The position numbers and the translations under genes were made by a program. Shown here one piece after another: positions 1 to 13,189 of a DNA stretch of 64,000 bases; positions within the stretch are counted from its first letter, which is position 1; each line of letters opens with the position of its first letter. Location of the stretch: contig OX485807.1 of NCBI GenBank assembly GCA_950295325.1, forward strand, positions 8,583,001 through 8,647,000, read 5' to 3'. The DNA comes from Polytrichum commune. Lineage: Eukaryota; Streptophyta; Polytrichopsida; Polytrichales; Polytrichaceae. The notes under the pieces are model-generated. The model was not told the origin of the DNA. It did not search any database and saw only the letters and a program-made list of their open reading frames with translations.

Positions 1-644
1 CTCTATTGTCAACTCATACAAGATTAGTTCTCTTAAGTAATCATTCTCCTCAAGAACATCGATACCTAAAATTGGGCCCCATCACTTTACATGTGACAAG
101 GTTGAACCCGAAAGAAATTGATAAAGTTGGACCAGATTGAGGGCTTAAATGCTTGACAATCAAGCCAATGCTCAATCCAACCCTAGATTTTCTTGTTTCC
201 ATCCACGTCATATGTGGACCAAGGGTTTAGGACATGCCAGGAAGAGAGCTCTTACTTTCCCCAAGCTCAATGTCAAGCAAAATGGATCAACCTAACCAAG
301 TCCAAGGGGAGGTTGAGTGCTCAAAACACCTACCGAGCGGAAAGGAGGGGAGGGTGAAGACACCAATTATTATTGTAGAGGCTGGATGTTGTTGTTTTAG
401 CCAAATTAACTCATTATTTGGTATTAGAGACCCCGAATTAGCCTCTAATGTTTAATGTCACACACACTATTTGCGAGGGGCCTAAACTAGATGCCTAAAG
501 GTTTCAAAGTGGCACATCCATTGATTTCCAACACGATACTATTCATCAATGTGAGTAACTTATTAAAGGGAAAAAAACATTAGCAATGTGATTTTTACCA
601 TAGCACATAGCAAGACCTGAGATGATAGTTTTGCCTTTAAGTAT
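1..644. other. Unassigned AT-rich stretch
   Basis: I see no coding region, terminal repeat or known element here. The longest open frame is about 73 codons and matches nothing I recognise. Confidence 0.5.
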
Positions 645-764
645 GCAATGGGAATATATTATTGAGCATACTATGGCAAGTGTGATGTGTTTGCATTTTA
701 GCAGGCAAGGGGAAGATATTCTTGAGCATACTCATACCAAGTGTCATTTGTGTACACTTTAATC
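645..764. repeat. Two-unit tandem duplication, 60-bp unit
   Basis: Two adjacent 60-bp units start at 645 and 705. Each begins GCAAKGGGAAKATATT and continues with TTGAGCATACT, so they are diverged copies of one sequence. No coding meaning is visible. Confidence 0.55.
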
Positions 765-3700
765 AACTTGTAGACCATTGTGTAACATAGGCATACACCT
801 AATAACATTGTTGAACATGTTCAAGCCAATATATTAGTAAGTGCATTTGAGCAACAAGTATCATGAGGTAACACCAATGGCGAGTTTGTTTATTATTATT
901 GTAAGTTACCTAACATACGCCTCAAAATAGAGTAAACAACACTATTACGCATGTGACACTAAATACAATAAACAATGTAGTGAGCTTAACTTTGTAAGAA
1001 TCAACAACCAATCTATAGGAGGGGGTCAATTTATACTATTACCACCTCATCATGTATTTGAAAGCCAACCTAGTCTAAAGGATTGACAGTGTTGATGAAG
1101 GATCTAAGGTAGATGAATATTAAATGGTTACTATCTATGATTAAACCACTTCTCCTAGGATATGAAGCACACTAATATAACTACAAGATGTTTAGCAAGA
1201 CCAAAATAAGTATGCAACCACTTACCTCATATTTTTTGGGACTCATATGAATATCCTATTCATTATCAAAGAACAAGTCCTCTTACTCATGAAATGTTCA
1301 TACATGTCTCCCTGATTACATTCATTATTGAGCATAGAATGGTTATCATATTTTGAGCATGTAGTCCAATTTCTTTTAAATGTCATATGTCTTGTTTTTG
1401 TTCTTAAAGCAACACCCAATCACATAGCACTCAAGTATACGTGTCTGAATACGATAAGTAACTAAATTAAGGACATCTACTTATGGAGTATCTCTAGACA
1501 AGGCACGATGTGTTTAGCATGTGACATGAATCCATGGTTGATTGTTGCATATGATATAAAGGTATATGGCCCTATTGTGTTACATATTCTCTTATTTGCA
1601 AGGTCAAGGTGGTTCAACGCTTCAAATAGCCCATTGTTTGGACATTGTGTGCAAAATTTATTTGGGTTCGAAGTTACACTTGTAGGTGACTTAGAACCAA
1701 CACCAATATGAAATGTTCAAATGGTGTACGTGTTCCTAATCATTATATTCCTATTGTACAAGATTTCTAGGTGTTAGATTTGGGTTGTGTTGGTTTTGAG
1801 TATAATTACCTTAGAGATTGCAAATCATGGAGATTGTCAATTGTTGTTTGAGTAGAGATATAAACATGAGTCCAATATAAATGTCATGTGGCAGGCCTCC
1901 CAATTACTTTGTGATACATATTTGCATAACACAATTGTCCTTTAAATGTGATGTACATCTTCATTACCAATATGTAGTTATCCTGCAAGATTCCTTGTGC
2001 ATAACATAATTGTCCAAAACATTTTGAGCTTATTGAGATTAAATAGCCTTAGATATGCGAACTAGAAATAAATGGAACAATTTAGCTCAAGATAATTGAA
2101 AACTAGCCAAGTCCCATGTACCACACTTTTCAATGTCAAGGCCATGGATTTGTGTTTATATTAAAAAAAATCACCTTCCACATACTTCCCATAACTGACA
2201 TTTAAGTTTATTTGGACAAACTACTTGTTTAAATATAATAAGGGATGTGCACTTGTGGGGACAAAAACATGAAATAACAACAACAAAAGCAACACAACAA
2301 TCACAACGTTGAATGTTTGTATTTCATGTTCGTCAACCATGATATTTGTATAGTTTTGTGATGTGATGTATGTCATATTGATGGTTGGAATTGTCCAAAA
2401 TTCATGCATAAATCCAAATCTACTTCAATTTATCGTTTACATAGACTTCAATATCTATCGACTTGCATGTCATGCCCGAAAAGAATTTGTACTTCAAAAA
2501 GATTCCGGACAATGTTATTGAATTTTGAGAATGGTCATAGGGCACCCTATGCCCACTTACACGTGGCCCTTGTTTTATGAGCATGCTTACATGAGCTTGC
2601 TCATGAAATACTTTTTCTTATCAGCCTTGAGTTTGTTGGCCAAACATGTGTTGAGTTTGGAATAGAATCTAAGGTTTTCTTGCTGATGGTTGTTATGTGC
2701 ATGTTTGTTGCACATGGATACACTTGGGTTGTAGAGTGATTCATCATGTGCATGACATTGTAGGGTGTTGCTTTAGAGGTGTAGAAAATATGTTGAGTTG
2801 TGTCATGGTTAGAAACACAACAACCCTAGATTAGAGAGCTCATGCGAGGGCCATACCACTCTTGGTACACAAGTATCTATCATGAGTGTACTAATCGAGA
2901 TCAAGTTGCCTTCCATTTGGGATATCCAAGAAAGAAAAGTCTCACAGATGGAGTTCAACACATGCTTTGTTTTAGAGATGAGAGAATTCAACATAAGCAA
3001 TTGCTCCCATTGACTACAATCTTAACTCATGAGCATGTAATTGTTACTAGAGAGCTTCTAACTTATAGAGATTTATTAATTACCTTGTTGTATCAGTTTA
3101 ATGTTGGATCTGGCAGTGGCCTTGGGGACCAACCGCTCATTTATTCTATTGATTTCAAAGTGCCACAATTTCTACCATGTCAAGCCTAACTATCATGTTT
3201 TCATCCATGCATTTTTCTTAGGTTATCAACATACCACAATTATCATTAAGCCCATTCAAATTCATCAAAATCTATTATGAAGAAGCAAATCACAAATGCC
3301 CGCCGACATTGCAAAGGATTGTATTTCTCCATATTTATTCTAAACTCAAATGTCAATCATGCATAAAATGAAAAATGAAAAATAAAAGATTGGGCTTGTA
3401 GCATTGCAACAGATTCCATTCCAATAGATAATGATGATTGACTAGCACCTTGTAGCAACTTGATATATATGAGTTATAATGAATACTACACCAAAAAAGT
3501 GTACATGTTACGATAGATTGAACTATGTGCACTTGATGTATCAATCATTTTGAATTCAATACATGGTTCGATTGTAAAGAGAGTTGGGAGAGCCTATGTG
3601 ATCATTTGTAGAGAAAGAGAACAACATATGCTTTGGAAGCTCTTGTACTCTTTGCATCTCTACTCCTAATTTGAAACTTGCTATGATAGTCTTTGTGATG

Positions 3701-3809
3701 CACGTTGTAAATGGATCATGCAATTTCTTAAGTTGTTGCAATGATGAAAAATGTATGTGGAGTTGGAAGTGTCCACAATAGGTCCATATATATACTTGAG
3801 TATGCAACT
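765..3809. other. Unassigned AT-rich stretch
   Basis: Only short open frames occur, the longest being 115 codons at 2842-3189 on the plus strand, with no recognisable motif. Positions 1405-1490 resemble 28615-28700 and are probably a dispersed repeat. Confidence 0.45.
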
Positions 3810-4395
3810 GAGGGCATGTTTACACCATGGATCATGAAGTTGGACCATGGAAGATGGTGTTTTTTCATAGTCCAACTTAATGGTCCAACTTCCATGGTCC
3901 GATTCCATAAAAAAAAAATGTACAAAGCTTTTTGGGCCGCTCACTAGGTGTAAACCGAATGTGGCCCAAGAGGAATGACCATGCACCAAAAAGTGAGAGT
4001 GCTCATGTTCTTTAATATATGTCCAAAAAGGGAAGTTTTTGAAAAATCAAATCAACTCAAGTTTGATCATTCTTTTGTCTTCACTTGTCTTCATCTTCTC
4101 TTCTCCCGAAAAAAATTCATTGACAAACTATTATAACAACATTTCTCTGTCATGGGCCCTTACCTTTTTCTACCCAAGCACCTCTTTTGCCCCTCCCATC
4201 ACAAAACCGATTGGACCATGTCAGTGGATAATGTAAGCGTTAAAATATGTCTTTTGAAGACCTTGAACTCCATGACCACTTTGACATTTTTTTCCTTAGT
4301 GTAAACCGAAGTGACCCCAGGACGAGTTCAACAACCAATCACAAATTTTACAGGGCCTTGGGACGACTTCGTGGTCCATGGTGTAAACAGCCCCT
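3810..4395. mobile_element. hAT-like MITE with GTTTACACCATGG terminal repeats
   Basis: The left end reads AGGGCATGTTTACACCATGG and the right end, reverse complemented, reads AGGGGCTGTTTACACCATGG. The similarity continues for about 35 bp through GAAGT. Two internal copies of GTGTAAACCGAA lie near 3948 and 4301. Ends of the type CAGGGGCTGTTTACAC are typical of plant hAT-type non-autonomous elements. I could not find a convincing 8-bp target duplication, so the family call is an inference from the ends only. No transposase is present. Confidence 0.55.
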
Positions 4396-7097
4396 GAGAA
4401 GATGAAGAATTTGTCAGAGCCATGTAAGAAATGAGGAATCTGGATGGATTAGTGACCAGCACGACCGTCATGGCTGCTTAGTTGCCAACGTAATCTTTAC
4501 ATCACTTTTCCGTTCCATTTAATGGAGGTTGGGAAGCTCAGATTCTGATATTCTAACTAGATTTCTAGGCAGGTTTAGTTGTTATGCAGTTATGAATCCC
4601 TTCCACTTCTTGGAATATTTGGTTCTCAAAAGCAATCACACTGTGCCGCTAGCTAGTGACTAAGCATACTTCAGTGAATATTAAACTAGAGGTTTCAATA
4701 TCAAGAGAATGAGATCTTGATACATGGCTTATCAAGATAATGAAGGCCCTGGCCCTCAGAGCTTCCGCAACATACAAAACAAGTTCCATAATATAGTGGA
4801 CTTATGATAGTTTGATACCAGTCAACAAGGAAAACTGTTACATCAGTTCTTCGTGTCATTTGGGGCCTCACCCAAGTCAGCAATCTTGCCACACTGTGCA
4901 TGCAAATTTGACTTCATTGCTTCAGCAAGGCATGTTATATTGATCAAGAAATACAAACATTTATGTACCACAATTGTACATTTAAAGGTTTCAACTGCGC
5001 TCAAGGTTACTTGGTCAAATAAAATTCACATTAGTTATTATCTAATGAATAACTTAATCACAAACTATCCAATTTCTTCTAGAAATTGTCCGGCATATTT
5101 GATGCATTAATCATCCAAACATTTTAAATTTAGTTACGCATAACACGTGGGAATTCTTCTTAAAAAACATATTTCGACCACTCACCCACACAATCACAGT
5201 TGTACACTGTATCCAGGCAATGATAGACACATGACCACACCTCTTCTCCGTGTGTGCAAACCAACACATTAAAGGGCTACGTATAGCTAGACATAACAAA
5301 GCAATGCATCATATAGTTAAAGTACTACAAACCAACAAATCCAAAGATTATTCTCATTAGCAATTGCAGGAACCATCAACAACAACCCTCCTAACTCAAC
5401 AACACTGGAATGGTTACTCTCTTGCACTTGCAACAATGCACCATGTCAACACACAATCCTTAAACAACTACCATTAATTCCTTCCCCCTCACTAAAAATA
5501 CGGTTCATTGAATTTATATATTGTCATGACCATGACCATAAACAACTATAAAAAATAAATGTAACAAATACAACCCATGTTGGACACATCACAACAAAAA
5601 GGATGGATAGTAAACCCCCTCATAATGATCATGTGGGGAGTAAGATTCTACAAGGGCGTCATACACATGCGCTCAATGGCAAAGCTCAAAAACCTCACAT
5701 CCCTAGAAACAACATTAAAAACCTATTAATAAAATCTAGACACTAAAATACTATCAAATACCTCACGTATCTAATCTTGCAGGCAAAAACTTAGCCCTTA
5801 TTAGCCTAGAGGACGGTCCCAAGTGCTCATTAGAATAAGATTATAACAATGATCAAACCTCCCATGTTTAATGACCTCGAGGCCAAAGAATTGAGGCCGT
5901 TGCATAAAGCCTTGAAAGAGAAGAGAAGAAGAGAGGGAGCCATTTAGATTTCCAATCGATAATACGGCCTGAAATGCTTCAAACAAATTATATTGATTGA
6001 TTATTTATTTTTTTGTTGAAATTGGTCTCAAGGCCAAGAATCTGCCTTCTAAGAATGGTGCACTCCTTTGCTTGAGCTCCAACCATGTTAGATAATGTCT
6101 TTTTTTGAATAAAATATTAATTTCAAAAAAACAACCTCATATGTGTGTAACATAGTTGGGGATAGTTTCAAAAATTGCACCCATGAGAAGCATAAATTCC
6201 AACCTTATGACACAAAAACTTGGTCTTGAACCTAGTGTTAACCGGCCTTTATATGTCCTAGCTTTCGCTCGTGCCGTTTTGGCCTAGTGCACATGTGCAT
6301 ATGACTTATGAATTAATGAGGTTTATAGAGTATTATGATGTGTAATTTGAATCATGGAAAATAATGTGGCTGATGTATAATGTGAAATACCATGGGCAAC
6401 CTATTGTACGTGTCACATTATACACCGACTCGCATGAAAATGGGGTGCATCTCTATAAATACTAAACCATAAACATAACATGGAGGTCACAAAATAATTG
6501 AAGGTTAAATCCAATAAATATGGAAAGTTTGTGACCCTATTGTAGGTATTTTCAACAATGCAGACATTTGGGCCATTGGATGAACTTGAGAAATGTTTCA
6601 TCCATCTAGTGGTTTTCGTTGCAAGTTTCACAATTGGAATAGAGATGTAGAAGTCATAAGAAGTTGGAGTGAAAATTCTTTAAGTCATTGAACGATTACA
6701 TAAGTCCTCCCAATTGTATTCAATATGAACATAGAATGATGTTTTGAAAACATTATCCAATCTCATGATAACATGTATTTTATGATGTCCTCATATGAAT
6801 TAAATGTAGACAACCACTTAGGAAGAGTGACCACATACATTAGCATAACAGCAAAAGGTAGACTTAATCATGAAATTATAAAATGTGTTAAATGATAATA
6901 GTAAATATAGATATTCTAGAATTAAAGTCAAATTTAAATGTAAAGCACCCCCCAAGAAAAAACCTCCATCCCTCCATCCCTCTATTCCCCTATCCCACTA
7001 ACCCCAACATACCTAAAGGTCACATTGTCATGTGGCCCTCCCATCTTCCATCCCATTATCTAGCTCCTCCACCCTTGACCCGTACCTCCCCTAGCTC
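4396..7097. other. Unassigned stretch
   Basis: Low-complexity-poor, AT-rich DNA without a recognisable gene or paired terminal repeats. Short open frames at 4853-5110, 5801-5986 and 6413-6631 show no motif. Confidence 0.4.
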
Positions 7098-7139
7098 GCC
7101 CTTCCCTTCCCTTTCCTTTCCTTTCCTTCTCTTCCCTTT
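7098..7139. repeat. Pyrimidine-rich CTTTC/CTTCC tract
   Basis: Repeated CTTCC and CTTTC units flank the small foldback element. With similar tracts at 7232-7310 they create long open frames on both strands that are compositional and not genes. Confidence 0.6.
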
Positions 7140-7231
7140 GATTTGGGCGAACCAACCCATACACTCGTTCCTTGTTGGATGCCTAAACCCTTGCCTCCAA
7201 GGAATCAATGTATGGGTTGGTTTGCCCCAGC
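7140..7231. mobile_element. 92-bp foldback MITE, copy 1
   Basis: The two halves are inverted repeats. The left arm starts GATTTGGGCGAACCAACC, and the right arm ends GGTTGGTTTGCCCCAGC. The whole unit can fold into one stem-loop. A second copy lies at 13190-13281. The flanks are CTTCCCTTY on both sides, but the pyrimidine tract makes the target duplication ambiguous here. The second copy has an 11-bp duplication, which points to a Mutator-like family. Confidence 0.6.
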
Positions 7232-8019
7232 CCTTCCCTTCCCCATTTCTCTCCCTCACCCATACCTTCCCCATTTCTCTCTTTCCTTTTCTTTTCCCTT
7301 CACCTCCCATTAGAGCCCGGACCATCCGGGTCCCACTAAGCCTCAACCCTTGACATGGCGACCTCACCATCAACACCACTACGAGCTCCATTGTATGTAG
7401 ATAGGGTTTTAATTGAGAGTTTGTAACAATTAATTGAGAGTTTGTTGTAGTCATTCCACATGGGATCCATCAAGGTGCCATTTGAGCGTTGTATACCTAG
7501 TATAGAGTTCAAGCTCCCAAGTTGAATGCTCATGTGCATATTGACTTAGATTATGTGTAGGCATGCGTAAAAGGCTCTCCACCAACAAAAAGGCTTCATT
7601 CTTCTAGCCAATGAAAAGACTCATTCCTTCTCAACAATCTAATAATCCATCGCATGTAATTAGCACACATAAATAGCGTGGGGAGGTAACTCATATTAAT
7701 AAAAGAACATAATGAGGTAAATGATAATTTAGAAGAGGAAGAACTACACAAGAAGACCCTGAATTATGTAATCAAAGATTAAACATTCACTAATTAACAC
7801 TCAAAAATAAATATGAAATCTAATGAGTGTGCTCAAATGATTAACCCAAAGAATGACATGAGCTTTTGTATGACAAGAATGAGACACAATTTTTATAATT
7901 GCAAGGAAAATAACTAACAACAACTCACCAAGTAGCATGGCTCCAACCATGTTGAAAGGATTGTGACTCCTGGATATAGTGGCTAAATGTGTCAAAGCCA
8001 AGTGTTCAAAGAAGCACCT
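7232..8019. other. Unassigned stretch with pyrimidine tract at its start
   Basis: After the pyrimidine-rich segment to about 7310 I see only short open frames and no paired repeats. Confidence 0.4.
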
Positions 8020-8673
8020 CACTACTAGGATTTTGGGTATGGGGCGACATTGTTCTTGAGTTGAATTTGACACGAGGTGTCCATGGTTGCCATTTGCCGG
8101 TCCCATGCCTTAATTTTTTTTGTAAACAGGGTCGTGTGTGAATGATTGTGGTCATTTCCATAATAAGTTTGCCAACCATGTTATGTCTATTACAAAAAGT
8201 GAAATTTTATAAAGTACCAAAGATTTCATGTAACTTTCCACTTTTCACGGGACCTTCCATATTTTAAAATCACCTACATAGTAGGTAGTCAAACTTACCC
8301 GTATGTAGGTCTCAACATGGATTTTGCAAATGCCTAGAGTGCTAGCATGGAAGAAACAAAAGCCAAGGGGATTTGAACCGAACACCTTATGGTTCACAAA
8401 TTATGTCCCTAGCTATCAATTTTGCTCACATCACATATACACGTAAACAATCGGTAATAGGGTTATTGAGTAACAAGGTTATTGCATGGATTTACCCCCA
8501 AAATAAATGGACCTCGTGAAGTGGGCCATGGGTGCCGGTTTGACACATGTGTGAGGCCACAATGACTCAAACAACACCATAATAAAAGTGGTCGTCATTG
8601 TGTGATGCCTTTTGACACAATTGAGGTTTGTGTCATTTGGAAGTGTATGCGCAACACCACAATCCTAATAGTG
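8020..8673. mobile_element. CACTA-like non-autonomous element
   Basis: The left end reads CACTACTAGGATTTTGGGT and the right end, reverse complemented, reads CACTATTAGGATTGTGG. CACTA ends of this form are diagnostic of the plant EnSpm/CACTA superfamily. Subterminal segments GACACGAGGTGTCC and GACACATGTGTG echo each other. The 3-bp flanks are CCT and CAT, so a target duplication is not proven. There is no transposase frame. A possible tRNA-like Pol III head lies inside, near 8369-8418 on the minus strand. Confidence 0.55.
8369..8418 (-). other. Possible SINE-like Pol III A/B box pair
   Basis: On the minus strand a segment TGATAGCTAGGG is followed about 30 bp later by GGTTCAAATCC, close to the B-box consensus. 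I could not define element ends or a tail, so this is only a candidate tRNA-derived SINE head inside the CACTA-like element. Confidence 0.25.
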
Positions 8674-9296
8674 CATGTTTCTACTAATGAGCACTCCCTT
8701 CACTTTCTTCTCATATATAAAATCAAAAGTCACTCCAAAAACTGTCTAAATACATCATCAAGGTATTTCCCAAACATTTAGTATCATTTTTGGATGCTCA
8801 CCCCCATACATTTTCATCCAACACTACATGTCATCCACCTATATGCCCCATGTATGATGCCCTCCCACCCATGAGACACCCTTCTTATCTCAAACATTCT
8901 TCACACTAATCTCATACATGATCAAAACAATACAAAAGTAAGGGATAATAACAATGGCATGGGGTCTTCTCTTCATTGGAGCTCTAAATGATGTGCGTGG
9001 GTGATTATGAAATAGAACCCCCCGATACAAAAGAAAATAGAAAACAACAATATACGTACTAATGGTATGCTAGATCATACACTCATGTATGTATATTAAG
9101 ATATTCAATTTAAATATGATATACACCTCCACTGCATACACAAAATAGAAATAATGGAACATATGTCTTTATTATTTAAACAAGTTCATTTTCATTGTCC
9201 ACTCAGAAATTTATTGATGATTATATTATCCATGTGATGCACCTCACAATAATATGACCCTACAACATATGTTTGCCTGCTTCAAAAAAAATCGGG

Positions 9297-9301
9297 ACCC
9301 C
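9297..9301 (+). repeat. Target-site duplication ACCCC, left
   Basis: ACCCC stands directly before the solo LTR start and recurs directly after its end at 10815-10819. Confidence 0.8.
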
Positions 9302-10814
9302 TGTGAGCCCAAAGTTGTGTGCCCACATATGTATTAACCTTAGAAATCATTAGAATTTAGATATGGAATTTGTTATTGTGAAAACAACATAAAAAGAGTG
9401 ATGCTTTGGGCTTAAGTTAGGATTGGGTGTTAGACTAGAAGGGTTAGCTACATGCAATTTATTGGTGAAAGAATAGATTAATAGGAATTGTGAGTGTAGA
9501 GTATGGTAGGTAGATGGGTTGGGTTTTTATTAACTGAATTAGGCTTGTGTGGTCGCTACTTATCCGAGTAGTCACTGCCCGTTTAGGGGTGGGTACCGTT
9601 GAGTCAGGATAGCCTCTTAGCGGTGGAAGGGGATTAGGCAGCTGCGAGGAGAAGCAAAGGGGTTTTGGGTTTTGCAGCGCCGAAGGGAAGGTAGGCAGAG
9701 GGGATGGCATTCTGCCGCAAGGGGCAGGAAGCCGAGGCGAGGTGGCCAGATGTAGTTGCAATGAACGTCAGCTTGTGGGGGCGAGGCAGGGATAGAGACA
9801 CATGAAGGCAGACAATGTTGGGAGGAGACGAGATTCACACCAGCCTCCGAGGAAGGCAGGTCGGGTAGATTGGAGGGCCGGGACTACACCAGCATCTCAC
9901 TGTGCAAGTCGAAGGGGAGAAGGAGACATCGCGGTGCACTCCCACATTGTAGGAAACTCTCAAGGAGCACAGAGGCAAATAGAATTCACAACCAGAGAAT
10001 GCAGTCTCATTTTTCGTATGTCAATTTCTTGTGTTGGATCTGGAAAGGACTGTGACTGAGAGATTCGGCAAGTGAATCAGTGGATGGCTGCAAGCGAAAT
10101 GCAGCTGCTGGATTGGGTTTGTAATTGGGATTCAAGGCAGTACTTGGGTTGCATCTGACCCGGAATGCAACTTTGAGATTGAGCAAAGAGGGCAGCGGTC
10201 GAAGAGGGAGTGGAGTGGGCTGTGCCTTCTGCCGAACAAGTGACGGCCCATGTGAAGGGGGGTTGGGTAAGGCCAACGGCCTCGGTACAAATTGGTTACC
10301 GGAGGGAGTGCTGGGTGAGGCCAGCGGCCCTGGGACAAATTAGTAACCAAAGGGGGTGACACATCAGGGCCATCGGGACTGGGATTTCTGAGGGACGAGG
10401 TTGCTGCCAAGAAGGGAAGCACGGGGGAGGCCGCATGGGTGAACCATGATTTTGATTAGGGTGTGGATTGAGGAATTAGTGTGGGTGTTAGTGGATTGAA
10501 ATGCCAAATGCACAAGTGGCATGGCTTCTAGGTTAGTAGGAATTAGTTAGTGAGTTAGTTACCTCATGATTAGGGATTAGAGTTTGGTGGTTAGGTGTTC
10601 ATTAGACCATGAGAGTGGCAATGAAGTAAAGGAGAAAAGTATTTTTTAAATGCTCATCACCTTGTGACTCATGAATAAAGTTGTGTGTTTTATATCCCTA
10701 GTGTGGAGGTGTGGGAAGTTGGATCTCACGGCCGAGGTTGTTAAGTGAGTGCATGTGAGCCATGGGCTCTCACCCGGACTATGACGCTTAAAGGGTTGGG
10801 GTTTGTGGCTGACA
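9302..10814 (+). mobile_element. Ty3/gypsy-type solo LTR (family A)
   Basis: This 1513-bp sequence begins TGTGAGCCCAAAG and ends GTGGCTGACA, and is flanked by exact ACCCC duplications. It is related along its length to the 5' LTR at 37991-39656 on the opposite strand. Shared landmarks are ATAAAAAGAGTGA near the start, a GC-rich interior, and CACCCRGACYAYGACGCTT just before the end. No internal element sequence is attached, so it is a solo LTR, the usual product of recombination between the two LTRs of one element. The proline-rich open frames at 9459-10422 on both strands come from the GC-rich LTR interior and should not be taken as genes. Confidence 0.85.
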
Positions 10815-10819
10815 ACCCC

Positions 10820-11255
10820 TTTTGTAAATCTATTTGTACTTCAAATTCTTAGTAGTCTTTTTTTAGTTTCAACACCTTAGAGGAAATGAACACCTCCCCC
10901 TTAGGTATATTAAGTATACGAAAGCCTCAAATGAAACCCTTTTTGCACACTCACATTAGTTTGTGTGTGGTATGAAGAGTGGGCACCCTTGACACTGCCT
11001 TACATAATACCAATCGACTTGTCACTATGTCCGTATGGCTACCTATCAAACCAATTTTATTTTTTAGTTAGCCAGCCAAACTCTCTAGAGAAAATGGTTG
11101 GCAATGCTTATTAACAAGCCTAAAATATGGACCTTCAAGTGGTTGGAATCCTTAAATTTGAACAATTGCAATTTGAAGACAATAAGAAGATAAGTGACAT
11201 AAACAATAGTGGCTCTTCCCATCATGCTTGGAAACTCATACTCTTAGTCAGTTTT
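10820..11255. other. Unassigned stretch
   Basis: No coding region or repeat structure recognised. Confidence 0.4.
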
Positions 11256-11415
11256 CATAACATTACTCAATGTGCAACTCCCGTGACGTGGGTCCTCGTA
11301 ATATAACAATGGGATACCTGAGAAGTTGTGCATGGAGACTCAAATTTTGATTGACCTCGAAGTATATGGCTATTATATTTGAAGGGCCCACATTGTTGAG
11401 TATTGTTATGTTATC
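11256..11415. repeat. Imperfect hairpin repeat, copy 1
   Basis: The left arm starts CATAACATTACTCAATGTG and includes GTGGGTCCTCGTAATATAAC. The right arm ends TTGTTATGTTATC and holds the complements GGGCCCACATTG and TATTATATT. The same arm landmarks recur at 11713-11878, so these are two copies of one foldback repeat. Confidence 0.5.
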
Positions 11416-11712
11416 AATGATTTTTAATACCACATGAGATTTTATTGAATTTTCTGCAAAAAATGCTTCTAAAATGATTTGGTGAAGATCAAGGATAATG
11501 ATCCTTTATTCCAACCTTCTGGATATGGTCTACATCACATTCTCATACTCCAACTCCATTACATACTTTATAATACATCTTTGGTTCACACTGGAACCCC
11601 AAGATATTAAGGGTTAATGGGGGACTTGATGCTATTACAAATTTTGGTGACTCGGCCTTACAATATACATACGGTCCATGTTAAAATAAAGACACACTCA
11701 TGTGTGACAATG

Positions 11713-11878
11713 CATAACATTATTAAGAAGTGTGCATTTGTTCATGTGGCCCCCGAGAATACAATCATGGGATGCTGCAACTAGTGCACATTCAGACTGA
11801 ATTTGCACTAGGTGTGGGATCCATGGTTATATTCTTAGGGCCCACATGAACAAACGCACATTGCTTAATGATGTTATG
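11713..11878. repeat. Hairpin repeat, copy 2
   Basis: Arms of about 65 bp are inverted: CATAACATTATTAAG on the left faces CTTAATGATGTTATG on the right, and TTTGTTCATGTGG faces CCCACATGAACAAA. The spacer is short. It is probably a foldback MITE. A microRNA-like precursor is possible but nothing specific supports it. Confidence 0.6.
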
Positions 11879-12335
11879 TGATGATCAAATTATGAAAAAC
11901 ATATTTGTATCAAAAAATACTCATGGTATGTATTCAAACTTAAAATTTTGATAACATTAAGGCGTTCTACCAATTCAAAAATGCACTCAAAGATGAAGCC
12001 AAATTTTTAAAAGGTTAATTTTGACATAATTAGCTAACAATGAATGTATGTAACTGAAACACACATTTTTATGCATAGAGAAGCCTAGCTTGTACCTCTT
12101 GAACACTTAAGAGTTGACTTAAGTATTGCTTTCATCGTATCATGAAGTACATATTGTCTTTATTTTGAACTTGGGACTCCATTTATAGAACGATGTGTCC
12201 AATTATGAAGGTGAATAGAGCTCTTTTATTGTTCTTCAAGATTGGATAAGGGCCACATCTATCCATCTATCCATCTTTTTATATATGTATATAGAGAGAG
12301 CGCGCCGACAATTTGGTGGCATCCTATAATTCATC

Positions 12336-12525
12336 AAGATCATAGGCCACACACTTTGCAACAAAATTCTTCGTATTGAAGGCATAATCACCAAGATTGT
12401 GGGCCACAAGTTTTTGGTGCAATTTGTCTTGTATTTTGATGACATGTCACATAATTCTTCTAGCTCTAGTTATGGGCCACACATCCTCATGCACTTTGTT
12501 CTCGTTCTAGCAATACGTCCACCAA
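12336..12525. repeat. Diverged three-unit tandem repeat
   Basis: Three units of about 60-70 bp each contain GGCCACA followed by a TTTG..CAA.TT.TTC segment, at about 12340, 12395 and 12470. Divergence is high, so the number and edges of units are approximate. Confidence 0.35.
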
Positions 12526-13178
12526 GTAAGACATGCAATGCCTTAATGCCAACACAGGTACTCCTTGCATATGTGTCAACTTATCCATTTATCCTCAAAC
12601 TTCCACGCGAATTGTATCTTGAAATTCTTATGTGCTAATAATTGGATTTGAGAATCTATAGAGGGCTTCAGGTTTGCGAGAAAGTTATGACTATAATACA
12701 ATTTCATGAGTACTATCACCGGGAAACCAATGCGCTCACTTCATGACCCTATCTTTAGATGTCAAATAACTCACAATTTTCGAGTCAAGAATACAAGAAC
12801 CACAGTACGATTATATACGTGCATGTTTCTGGGAATTCCAGCCAGAAATTGGAGTTCTCCCAAGCATGTAACTATTACAATCAAAATTTGACTTAGCAGC
12901 AAACAGGTCACCAGGATGTATATTGTGGGCCTAGACTTGTAAGTAGTACTAAGTTAAAGTTTTATTGAGGGATTTCATTTGTCCTGAATGACCTTCATAA
13001 CACTATTGTTGGAGGAGGTTTATTTTAGTGCCGGAATGTAGTTCTCATGTGGGATTCAAGTAGGTCAATGTCAATGTAAGAATGACACCTAGCCAAATTT
13101 GAGAGAAAAATAAATACACTTAGTTGGAGTAGAGAGAAATTTGAAGTAGTAGCAGATAATGGAGGAGTGTGTTTAGAC
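12526..13178. other. Unassigned stretch
   Basis: No gene or paired repeat recognised. Confidence 0.4.
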
Positions 13179-13189
13179 ATGACTTCAAC

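Noticed and set aside
2842-3189. 115-codon plus frame
   Set aside because: No recognisable motif, partner exon or neighbouring signal. I could not support it as a gene.
6892-7454. Open frames of 153 (plus) and 132 (minus) codons
   Set aside because: Both are translations of CTTCC/CTTTC tracts and a foldback MITE. The residues are almost all proline, serine and phenylalanine, or glycine, lysine and arginine.
9459-10422. Several proline- and serine-rich open frames of 60-100 codons on both strands
   Set aside because: They lie wholly within the solo LTR with exact ACCCC duplications. The GC-rich LTR interior makes such frames by composition.
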